The notes beneath the pieces are model-generated. The model was not told the origin of the DNA. It saw only the letters and a list, made by a program, of their open reading frames with translations, and ran no database searches. The position numbers and the translations under genes are program-made. From Bacilli bacterium (GTDB taxonomy: Bacteria; Bacillota_I; Bacilli_A; RF39; UBA660), in assembly GCA_016296185.1 (NCBI GenBank), contig JAEDJT010000042.1, positions 1-11,308 on the forward strand: a stretch of 11,308 nucleotides of DNA, written 5' to 3'. Of this stretch, positions 1-5,920 are shown piece after piece; the first letter of the stretch is position 1; every line of letters begins with the position of its first letter.

Positions 1-62
1 TACTCAAAATTGACTTTTTTACTTAGTTTTCAAAGATCATTTCAGCAACTTTTTTCGGTTGC
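1..62 (-). other. Presumed rRNA operon 5' leader with boxA-like element
   Basis: Read on the minus strand, this stretch starts at about the predicted start site of the strong promoter at 69-97. Its first bases form a small hairpin (GCAAC at 62-58 pairs with GTTGC at 49-45). Next comes TGATCTTTGAAAACTAAG (39-22), which closely resembles the boxA/antitermination sequence (TCTTTGAAAACT) found in Bacillota rRNA leaders and in 16S-23S spacers. No rRNA sequence is inside the window, so a 16S gene just beyond the left edge is inference from the promoter and boxA together. A 16S-23S spacer is unlikely because a full promoter stands directly upstream. Confidence 0.65.
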
Positions 63-68
63 AATAGT

Positions 69-97
69 AATATAACAAATCCCCAAACCTTTGTCAA
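69..97 (-). promoter_or_regulatory. Strong sigma-A promoter, presumed rrn P2
   Basis: The -35 box is a perfect TTGACA (97-92), followed by a 17-base spacer and a TATATT -10 box (74-69). Runs of A and T on the minus strand at about 98-120, directly upstream of the -35 box, resemble an UP element. The expected start is near position 62, at a G, which would suit a GTP-sensed rRNA start. This is the best promoter match in the window. Confidence 0.8.
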
Positions 98-121
98 CTT
101 TTTTTTAAAAGTTTTTTTAAG

Positions 122-218
122 TTTACATTTTTTTATTAAAAAATACTTGGGATTTATCTTTGTCGTTGACATCTCTTAACGCAACAACATCCCAAGTATA
201 TAACAAATAAAATGTAAA
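122..218 (-). terminator. Large nested inverted repeat, probable terminator after the DUF402 gene
   Basis: There are three nested pairs of arms. The outer pair is 122-131 with 209-218 (10 bp). The middle pair is 143-153 with 189-199 (11 bp, perfect, ATACTTGGGAT as read on the minus strand). The inner pair is 162-168 with 182-188 (7 bp including one G-U), with an 8-base bulge at 154-161. On the minus strand the middle stem is followed by a run of six T, as in an intrinsic terminator, and it starts about 40 bases after the stop codon of the DUF402 gene. It is larger and more elaborate than the other terminators here and overlaps a candidate promoter, so another structured-RNA role is possible. 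Confidence 0.55.
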
Positions 219-223
219 TGCAA
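195..223 (-). promoter_or_regulatory. Candidate upstream promoter, possible rrn P1
   Basis: TTGCAT (223-218), a 17-base spacer and TATACT (200-195) read on the minus strand. An alternative register uses TATATA at 202-197. The core ATTTGTTATAT is shared with the stronger promoter at 69-97, whose -10 box lies about 126 bp downstream, a spacing compatible with tandem rrn promoters. The -10 box lies inside the left arm of the nested inverted repeat, so activity is uncertain. Confidence 0.4.
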
Positions 224-240
224 CAATTATTTGATAAAAT

Positions 241-774
241 TTAACATTTTTTTATTTTTTCAAATTCATTGTAGTATTTTTCAACTATTCCAGGAGCAAA
301 AGGTCCCTTTTCATGTCTTTTCATATCTATTAAATAAGATAACTCTTCCTTTACAATCTTATCAATATCTTCTGGATAGTTCATAATTTTCTTATGATAG
401 TTATATTCATTACGATCTAGTATCTTAAATCCACCATCAGGGAATACTCTTAAATCTAAATCATAATCAATATATTTAATTTCTCTACCATCAATAATAT
501 ATGGAGAAGCAATATTACAATAATAAAATAAACCATATTTCTTTAATTGACCTATTACATTAAACCAATGGTCTTTGTAAAAGAATAATACAGCAGGTTC
601 ATTAGTCATATGACTACGACCATCTTTTTCAGTAATTTTAGCTCTCCCATTTCCGCAAACTAAAAACTCATCATTATTTTCTAATACAATGGCTTCGTCA
701 GAAGTATGTTCTAAACTACCATCATGTTTATAACAGCGAAGCATTAGTTTATCTCCAACTTTAATATTTTCCAT
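241..774 (-). CDS. ntdp: DUF402-family nucleoside tri-/diphosphate phosphatase (Ntdp/YgaC-like)
   Basis: This 177-residue protein has the usual length of the Ntdp family (S. aureus SA1684, B. subtilis YgaC), cytoplasmic Mg-dependent enzymes that hydrolyse nucleoside tri- and diphosphates. Visible family blocks are YKHDG (15-19), EPAVLFF with HWFNVI (59-74), YYCN (84-87), the acidic YIDYDLDL (101-108) and KGPFAP (156-161). By eye, N87, D103, D105, D107, D120 and E123 match the spacing of the known metal ligands (90, 106, 108, 110, 123 and 126 in S. aureus as I recall them). The position of the proposed catalytic Arg26 appears to be His23. The gene has its own promoter at 797-825 and follows the S41 terminator. 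No clear ribosome binding site precedes the ATG, but no other Met is plausible: the next, M11, would remove conserved sequence. Family assignment is firm; activity is less certain. Confidence 0.88.
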   Translation of the reverse strand: MENIKVGDKLMLRCYKHDGSLEHTSDEAIVLENNDEFLVCGNGRAKITEKDGRSHMTNEPAVLFFYKDHWFNVIGQLKKYGLFYYCNIASPYIIDGREIKYIDYDLDLRVFPDGGFKILDRNEYNYHKKIMNYPEDIDKIVKEELSYLIDMKRHEKGPFAPGIVEKYYNEFEKIKKC

Positions 775-796
775 AAAAAACCCGCTTTCGCATTAC

Positions 797-825
797 ATTA
801 TATAATATTTTCTACTAAATAACAA
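797..825 (-). promoter_or_regulatory. Promoter of the DUF402 gene
   Basis: TTGTTA (825-820), a 17-base spacer and a consensus TATAAT (802-797) on the minus strand. Transcription would begin near 790, leaving a leader of only about 16 bases before the ATG at 774. That leader reads CGAAAGCGGG followed by T residues and has no obvious Shine-Dalgarno sequence. Confidence 0.6.
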
Positions 826-827
826 AT

Positions 828-858
828 AAAATAGATACAGAGTGACCTGTATCTATTT
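828..858 (-). terminator. Intrinsic terminator of the S41 protease gene
   Basis: A perfect 12-bp stem (858-847 with 840-829) with a 6-base loop, followed on the minus strand by a T-rich stretch. The upstream arm begins in the last lysine codon and includes the TAG stop (855-853), so the coding sequence runs into the hairpin. The upstream -35 box of the DUF402 gene begins directly after it. Confidence 0.85.
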
Positions 859-2364
859 GCTTAACAATTCAATTGCCTTATCTAATTGTTTATCATTAAT
901 AATATTATTGTTAATAGTATTGTTAACTTCATAATCTGGTTTAATACCAACACCATCAATACATTCACCATTTGGAGTTAACCATTTAAAAGCAGTATAT
1001 TTATAAGATGTCTCACCACTATGAACAACCTTTTGAGCAGTTCCTTTACCAAAAGTAGTTTTACCAACAACTTTAGCACCATATGATTCTTTTAAAGCAG
1101 CAGTTAACATTTCAGCAGCAGATGCACTATTACCATTAACTAAAACAACTATATTATATTCTCTTTTGTCTTCCGTTTTATCAGAAGTATACGTTATATC
1201 ATCTTTTGTTTGAATACCATATAAAACTTTATCCTTTTCAACAAATAAGCTAGCAATACTTTCCATAGATGATAAATAACCACCTGAGTTGCCTCTTAGA
1301 TCAATAATTAAAGATTCAATACCTTCTTTTTCTAATTCAATTAACGCTTCTGCAAATTGTTCATGTGATTTTGATGAGAAAGAACTTAATCCAAGATATC
1401 CTATTTTCTTATTACCTTTTTCAATAACTTTTTTAGTTGCCATATTAATAGTTACATTATCAGTTTTTAGTTTAAAAGTTAATTCATTATTTGATCTTTT
1501 AACAACAACAGTACTTTCACCATCATTTTCTTTTATTAAAGTTGAAATATCATTAGCGTTATCATCTTTAATATCTTTGCCATTAACTTTAATTATTACA
1601 TCACCAGGTTCAATACCAGCAGCTTCAGCAGGTGAATTTTCATAAACTTCTAATACAGTAGCTCCACTCGCAAGAATTCCTATACCTGTATATGTACCAT
1701 CTAAATAATCATCAAATGCATCACTAGAATTCTTATCAAAATAAATAGAATATTTATCTTCTAAATGTTGAAGCATTCCATCAATAGCAGCATCAATTAA
1801 TCCTTCAGAATCAACTTCTTCATAATAATTATCTTTAATTTCAGAATACATTTGAATAAATTCACTTAAAGCTTTATCTTCTTTTAGACTAGTAACATTA
1901 AAAATATTATTTTTATTATATTGTCTATTTAAAATATAACCACTTACAATACAAGAAATAATAGCTGTTATTAAAATAATTATAAGAATATCTAAAATAT
2001 CTAAATAAAACTTTCCATTAAAGAATTTTTTTCTTTTACTCTTTTTGTTAAAAGCATTCTTTTTATCTTTTTTAACAACAGATTCAGAAACCTCTTCTTT
2101 TTTTACATTATCCGAAACTAATAAATCAATAATTTGTGTTTTATCATTATCAATTTTATCTATATCACTAATAATAATATCTAAATTTTCTTTTTTTACT
2201 TTATTAACTTTAGCATTTGAAGATTTAGTTTTAGAAGTACTTTTAGAACTTGTAGTTTTAGACTTACTTACTTTTTTAGCAGTACTACTTTTAGAACCAG
2301 TACTTTTCTTAGTACTTGTACTCTTCTTAGTACTAGAAGTAGTAACTTTTTTATTATCTTCCAT
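853..2364 (-). CDS. S41-family C-terminal processing peptidase (CtpA/CtpB-like) with a long basic N-terminal tail
   Basis: A 503-residue membrane-anchored serine protease. Residues 1-115 are low-complexity, rich in Ser, Thr and Lys (1-59), then a short acidic/hydrophobic stretch and a basic patch (107-113). One membrane segment follows (about 119-145), then a helical linker, a PDZ domain (about 224-300, with the GIGI and PAEAAGIEPGDVI motifs) and the S41 core. The Ser/Lys dyad is S415 (in NSASAAE) and K440 (in TFGKG), with Q444 four residues on. This 25- and 4-residue spacing matches Ser309, Lys334 and Gln338 of B. subtilis CtpB. The protein ends just past the core without a peptidoglycan-binding domain. 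It would cut extracytoplasmic proteins near their C-termini; the substrate is unknown. The start is supported by AGAGGTGA upstream. Its long cytoplasmic tail is unusual for the family. Confidence 0.9.
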   Translation of the reverse strand: MEDNKKVTTSSTKKSTSTKKSTGSKSSTAKKVSKSKTTSSKSTSKTKSSNAKVNKVKKENLDIIISDIDKIDNDKTQIIDLLVSDNVKKEEVSESVVKKDKKNAFNKKSKRKKFFNGKFYLDILDILIIILITAIISCIVSGYILNRQYNKNNIFNVTSLKEDKALSEFIQMYSEIKDNYYEEVDSEGLIDAAIDGMLQHLEDKYSIYFDKNSSDAFDDYLDGTYTGIGILASGATVLEVYENSPAEAAGIEPGDVIIKVNGKDIKDDNANDISTLIKENDGESTVVVKRSNNELTFKLKTDNVTINMATKKVIEKGNKKIGYLGLSSFSSKSHEQFAEALIELEKEGIESLIIDLRGNSGGYLSSMESIASLFVEKDKVLYGIQTKDDITYTSDKTEDKREYNIVVLVNGNSASAAEMLTAALKESYGAKVVGKTTFGKGTAQKVVHSGETSYKYTAFKWLTPNGECIDGVGIKPDYEVNNTINNNIINDKQLDKAIELLSK

Positions 2365-2383
2365 TTAAAGTCACCTCTAATAA

Positions 2384-2412
2384 ATAATATCATAAAAAAA
2401 AGTTTAATACAA
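2384..2412 (-). promoter_or_regulatory. Promoter of the S41 protease gene, embedded in the preceding terminator
   Basis: TTGTAT (2412-2407), a 17-base spacer, and TATTAT (2389-2384) with a TG extension at 2392-2391, on the minus strand. The -35 box falls in the loop and inner stem of the terminator hairpin at 2400-2424, and the T-run of the terminator forms part of the spacer. The start site would lie about 12 bases before the AGAGGTGA ribosome binding site. Confidence 0.5.
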
Positions 2413-2424
2413 AATATTAAACTT
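2394..2424 (-). terminator. Intrinsic terminator of the thioredoxin-like gene
   Basis: A perfect 10-bp AT-rich stem (2424-2415 with 2409-2400) with a 5-base loop, followed on the minus strand by an unbroken run of about eight T (2401-2394). It starts five bases after the TAA stop of the upstream gene. Confidence 0.8.
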
Positions 2425-2428
2425 CTTA

Positions 2429-3157
2429 TTATTTAACTCCTAATTCATCTTTCATTTTTGATAAATCAGTTACATATTTAACAATTGAACCATTTTTAAC
2501 TTTAATTAAAGTAATATCTCCAACTTTAACTTCTTCTAAAGTTTTTGCATTAACATTAACGTTTTCTGGATCATAATATGATTTATTCATTGTATTAGAT
2601 AAATCTACAGTATAAACATGTAAATGTTTTTCTAATGCATTATAGTTATAAACTAAACTAGACATATCAGAGATATAATCTCCTTCAGTAGCATCATAAA
2701 CAACTACATAATATTCACTATAAGGTCTATTTAACATTGTACCCATAGTAGCTACATCATAATTAATAGCTCCTTGAACAATTTCTTCAGTATCTGATTT
2801 TTTGTCAAATAAATCTTTAGTAACAAATGCTCTTGTTGCTAAATAAATACCACCACATAATAATGCAATGATTAAAATAATAATTAAGAAATTAACAAAT
2901 TCTCCAGCTTCATTATTTGCATAATAAACTTTATTCTTTTTAGCTGCAGCTTTAACTTTACTTTTTTCAGCTTTAATAGGAGTAACTTTTACTTCTTCCT
3001 TAATTGTTTTTACTTCTTCTTTTTCCTCAACCTTTTTTGGAACTGCTTTAACAGGAGCCTTTTTAGGACTTACCTTTTTAGCAGAAGAATTCTTTGCTGT
3101 TTTGTTACCATTTTTGTTAGTAACTTTCTTATTTACTTTCTTTGTTTCTTTTTCCAT
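2429..3157 (-). CDS. Membrane-anchored protein with a thioredoxin-like outer domain and basic tail, function unknown
   Basis: I do not recognise a named family for the whole 242-residue protein. Residues 1-76 are rich in Lys, Ala, Val and Glu and lack structure-forming sequence, one membrane segment follows (about 87-109), then an extracytoplasmic region. From about 147 the pattern resembles a thioredoxin fold: a strand (YYVVVYD), a long helix (about 161-178), a strand (LHVYTVDLS) and, after a loop, GDITLIKVKNGSIVKYV followed by a closing helix (231-239). The paired hydrophobic strands and the NG turn at 222-223 are what thioredoxins show near the cis-Pro. There is no CxxC; the only Cys (C101) is in the membrane segment, so disulfide chemistry is excluded. 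The role could be binding or scaffolding (inference). The start is supported by AAGGTGG. It has its own promoter and terminator and precedes the S41 gene, which has a similar basic tail. Confidence 0.75.
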   Translation of the reverse strand: MEKETKKVNKKVTNKNGNKTAKNSSAKKVSPKKAPVKAVPKKVEEKEEVKTIKEEVKVTPIKAEKSKVKAAAKKNKVYYANNEAGEFVNFLIIILIIALLCGGIYLATRAFVTKDLFDKKSDTEEIVQGAINYDVATMGTMLNRPYSEYYVVVYDATEGDYISDMSSLVYNYNALEKHLHVYTVDLSNTMNKSYYDPENVNVNAKTLEEVKVGDITLIKVKNGSIVKYVTDLSKMKDELGVK

Positions 3158-3175
3158 TTAAACCACCTTGACTTA

Positions 3176-3205
3176 ATTATAGCACAAATATTTAAAAACA
3201 AACAA
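3176..3205 (-). promoter_or_regulatory. Extended -10 promoter of the thioredoxin-like gene
   Basis: TATAAT (3181-3176) with a TG extension (3184-3183), and TTGTTT (3205-3200) 18 bases upstream, on the minus strand. The predicted start is close to 3169, so the AAGGTGG ribosome binding site (3169-3163) would lie at the extreme 5' end of the mRNA. No convincing terminator separates it from the lipoprotein gene, so read-through from that gene is possible. Confidence 0.65.
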
Positions 3206-3243
3206 TAGTTATCTTAAATATACCCATTTTTAAGCCTTCTATA

Positions 3244-4242
3244 CTACTTTTCAAAGAAAACAGTAGTATTAAGTGACTCAGCTACATTTATTGCTTCTTC
3301 AGGACTTAAATCATTACTGGTAAGGTAATAATCAACCCTATTAGAAGACCACGATAAAGAATTATTAGCTAAAGCTCCAATACCTCCAGACATCAATACT
3401 AAATCACCATAAACAGGAATCATTTCGAATTCAGAATATACATTACTAGCTTCTTCGATTAAAACAAAATTCTTATCGCCACTAAAAGTTAAAATATATC
3501 TTTCACCATTTTCAGTATTAACAACATCCTTACTTTGTAAATAAGTATTAGCAGGCATATATAAAGGATAATAAACATCTTCTAAATTATTTGAAGTGTT
3601 TTCCTCAATAACATTACAACAATTATCTTCTAATATATTATCAATATTAAAATCATTATCATTAATATCAGAATTATAATCAATACTTGATATTTCAACT
3701 TTAATAGATTCTATATCATTATTATCATAAACAATAATCTCTTTTAAATTTTTATTTTTATCAAAGAATAACTTTTGATACTTCAAATAATTATTATTAG
3801 GATAATTAACAATAGTCTCAATTACGTATTCATCATCATATGAATAAAACTTATAATCTTTATCGTTATTAATATCTTTAACCAAAGAATTTAAAATATA
3901 AGATTGACTACTATTAAAAGGCCATTCACTAACAAATTTATAACTCTTATTCAAAGAAGGAGTAACAACATATACAGAATCTTTATCTCTAAGAATTATT
4001 TGCTCATGATCATTATTAGTATTCAACATTTTTACATAAAACAAATTATCTTTTTTATACTTAACTTCTAAATCATAATTATATATGTCTTCACTATTAT
4101 AAATAGACATATTTCCTTTTAATAAATAAGAATCTGATTTTTCAACTTTATCAACAAACTCTTTAACCAATTTATCCTTATTAACTTTACCACAACCTGT
4201 TAATAACAATACACTTATTAACAACAAAAATATTTTTTTCAT
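3244..4242 (-). CDS. Lipoprotein with LolA-like domain and DUF4367-like C-terminus (YdcC/GerS-like)
   Basis: A 332-residue lipoprotein. The signal peptide (MKKIFLLLISVLLLTGC) ends in a lipobox, giving lipidation at C17. Residues about 25-200 fit the LolA/MucB-type fold of the YdcC and GerS lipoproteins: an N-terminal helix (DKLVKEFVDKVEKSDSY), then the run of strands GNMSIYN, YDLEVKYKKDNLFYVKM, EQIILRDKDSVYVVTP and the SYKF turn. Residues about 222-330 end with YYLTSNDLSPEEAINVAESL, the pattern of DUF4367 domains seen in anti-sigma and sporulation proteins. A CC pair (208-209) lies in the linker. YdcC/GerS relatives act in the spore or cell envelope, but nothing here shows sporulation. The start has AAAGG and GGTG upstream. 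The gene ends with TAG and no strong terminator follows. The LolA-like call is by pattern, not alignment. Confidence 0.72.
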   Translation of the reverse strand: MKKIFLLLISVLLLTGCGKVNKDKLVKEFVDKVEKSDSYLLKGNMSIYNSEDIYNYDLEVKYKKDNLFYVKMLNTNNDHEQIILRDKDSVYVVTPSLNKSYKFVSEWPFNSSQSYILNSLVKDINNDKDYKFYSYDDEYVIETIVNYPNNNYLKYQKLFFDKNKNLKEIIVYDNNDIESIKVEISSIDYNSDINDNDFNIDNILEDNCCNVIEENTSNNLEDVYYPLYMPANTYLQSKDVVNTENGERYILTFSGDKNFVLIEEASNVYSEFEMIPVYGDLVLMSGGIGALANNSLSWSSNRVDYYLTSNDLSPEEAINVAESLNTTVFFEK

Positions 4243-4324
4243 AACACCAACCTTTTCTAATTAAATATATTCAAGTATAAAAATAAATATTCTGTACAAA
4301 ATATAAATAGAAAAGGAAGGTTTT

Positions 4325-4507
4325 ATGAGATTAATTAAAAGAATAGCTTTAATTCTTACAATTATTGGAGCATTAAACTGGGGATTAATTGGATTATTAG
4401 ATTTTAATCTAGTAACATTCTTATTTAATGATTCAATATTAACAAATATTATATATATTTTAATAGGAATTTCAGGCTTAATTGATATTAGCTATTTTAT
4501 AGACTAA
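4325..4507 (+). CDS. DUF378 small membrane protein (YuzA-like)
   Basis: This is the only plus-strand gene, 60 residues long. It has two membrane helices (about 5-25 and 38-58). The first carries the DUF378 hallmark GALNWGLIG (15-23), followed by FNLVTFLF and, in the second helix, YILIGISGL. Proteins of this family are small two-helix membrane proteins without an established function. The AGGAAGG ribosome binding site lies five bases before the ATG. It is divergent from the lipoprotein gene with an 82-bp spacer in which I could not place convincing promoters, and converges on cdaR with a shared terminator. The length is usual for the family. Confidence 0.85.
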   Translation: MRLIKRIALILTIIGALNWGLIGLLDFNLVTFLFNDSILTNIIYILIGISGLIDISYFID

Positions 4508-4533
4508 AAAAAAGACTCATTGGAGTCTTTTTT
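4506..4533. terminator. Bidirectional terminator between DUF378 and cdaR
   Basis: The stem GACTC/GAGTC (4514-4518 with 4523-4527) is extended by an A-run on one side and a T-run on the other to about 11 bp (4508-4518 with 4523-4533), with an ATTG loop. A-tract, GC stem and T-tract are present in both directions. It lies between the TAA of DUF378 (4505-4507) and the TAA of cdaR (4537-4535), so it can end both convergent transcripts. Confidence 0.9.
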
Positions 4534-4534
4534 A

Positions 4535-5920
4535 TTATTCACTAACTACTACACTAACACTCTTAGCAACAGTATATTGTAATCTTGGATCATCACCTTG
4601 AACATAAACAGGAACATCATTATATGTACCAGCTTTATATCCAGTTAAATCAACATAAGCACTAATACCTGGATTATCTTCATCTATTTCATCTAATACA
4701 GATTGAACACCAATAACTTGAATTTCAATATTCTTATCAGATGCATTTGCTAAGTTTGCTTTTAAACCATTTGGAATATTTTTTGGAGTAATACCATTAA
4801 CAGTAATAGTTTTTTGTTTAGCTTCACCGAAATTAAATACAACAGTAATATCTGGTTCACTAATATGTCTTACACCAGCAGGTTTACTCAATGTAACTTT
4901 AGAAATCTTACTTCCATTATTACCTTGATTTTCAATATCAATAGGTTGAATAGGAATAGAATCTAAACCTTCAAGAACAGATTCATCACCGTAAACGGTA
5001 ACTTTAAACTCATCTACACTCTTACCATTTATAGTAATAGATGAAATAGATTTACCATCCACTAACTTACCATTAGTATTAATCTTAACAGAAACTTCTT
5101 TAGAATATGATTCAAGAACTAAATTTGCAGTTAAGTTTGGAGCATTAATTTCAATGTTATTAATAATTACACCATCACTATCATAAGCAACTAGTTTAAT
5201 ATCATCTACAGTATAAGTACCAGCTTTAGTGAAATCAGAATTATTTAAATCAATTAAAGCTTTAACAGTAGCAATTTTATCAATAGTATCTTCAGCACCT
5301 CTAACGATAGCATCAGTTCTAGATAATTCTACGCTCTTAACACTTAATTTTTCATTTAAACTATCAAAATTCATTAAATCATATGTAATATTTTTTTGTT
5401 TAGAAACTTTTCTTTTAATTGTAACAGTTACATATGTAGGATCAATTTTATAACTAATATTATTAATAGGTTTATTATAAGCAAGTTTAACTCTTACAGG
5501 AGCATCAGATTCTTTATAATCATTTAAATCTAAAACAACATAATTATCTCCTAATTGTCTTGCTAAATATATTTCACTCTTTTTACCAATTAATGTAATA
5601 TCTACTGTTTCAGGAGCACCTTCAACAACATAAGCGTTTAATACATCAACTTTAACTGGAACATCAGTTAATATAACTGCATCATTACTAACTAAAACAT
5701 TGGCTTTAACATCAACAACATAAAATAATAAAACAGCAAATAGTAATGACATATATAATAAAACATTAGGTCTATTTAATATTTTTTCTAATTTACTTTC
5801 TTTACCAATTTTTATTTGAATCTTATAAATCAAAGTACTTATTGGAGTAACAATAAATTTATCAATAAAACCATAAATTTTTAAAATTATAAATTTAATA
5901 AAATTAAATATTTTATTCAT
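4535..5920 (-). CDS. cdaR: YbbR-domain protein CdaR, partner of the c-di-AMP synthase
   Basis: A 461-residue protein with an N-terminal cytoplasmic or membrane-surface segment (1-50), one membrane helix (about 53-70) and four YbbR repeats outside the cell (roughly 83-168, 177-270, 275-365 and 368-460). Each repeat shows the family's alternating strands and a turn such as VYGDESVLEGLDSI or VIGVQSVLDEIDE, followed by a hydrophobic DLTGYKAGTY-like segment. Four repeats and about 460-480 residues match B. subtilis CdaR, which binds CdaA and modulates c-di-AMP production. I start at the ATG at 5920 (MNKIFNF), preceded by GGTGA, rather than the upstream Met cluster starting at 5953, which has no good ribosome binding site. 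The gene overlaps cdaA by 8 bases and is surely co-transcribed with it. The segment before the helix is longer than I expect for the family. glmM does not follow. Confidence 0.88.
   Translation of the reverse strand: MNKIFNFIKFIILKIYGFIDKFIVTPISTLIYKIQIKIGKESKLEKILNRPNVLLYMSLLFAVLLFYVVDVKANVLVSNDAVILTDVPVKVDVLNAYVVEGAPETVDITLIGKKSEIYLARQLGDNYVVLDLNDYKESDAPVRVKLAYNKPINNISYKIDPTYVTVTIKRKVSKQKNITYDLMNFDSLNEKLSVKSVELSRTDAIVRGAEDTIDKIATVKALIDLNNSDFTKAGTYTVDDIKLVAYDSDGVIINNIEINAPNLTANLVLESYSKEVSVKINTNGKLVDGKSISSITINGKSVDEFKVTVYGDESVLEGLDSIPIQPIDIENQGNNGSKISKVTLSKPAGVRHISEPDITVVFNFGEAKQKTITVNGITPKNIPNGLKANLANASDKNIEIQVIGVQSVLDEIDEDNPGISAYVDLTGYKAGTYNDVPVYVQGDDPRLQYTVAKSVSVVVSE

Noticed and set aside
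1289..1645. Plus-strand open frame of 118 codons
   Set aside because: It lies wholly antisense to the S41 protease core, has no ribosome binding site and encodes no recognisable family.
2045..2368. Plus-strand open frame of 107 codons, very Leu/Phe/Val-rich
   Set aside because: It is the antisense of the Lys/Ser/Thr tail of the S41 protease; reverse complements of such codons give Leu, Phe and Val, which mimics a membrane protein.
3213..3234. Short inverted repeat CTTAAA/TTTAAG after the lipoprotein gene
   Set aside because: Only six A/T-rich pairs, a 10-base loop and no T-run directly after it on the minus strand, so it is not a convincing terminator.
4243..4324. Divergent promoters between the lipoprotein gene and DUF378
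   Set aside because: Several TATACT- or TATAAA-like words occur, but none has a -35 box at 16-18 bases or a TG extension, and the region is too AT-rich to choose.
5229..5453. Plus-strand open frame of 74 codons
   Set aside because: Antisense to the second YbbR repeat of cdaR with no start signal of its own.
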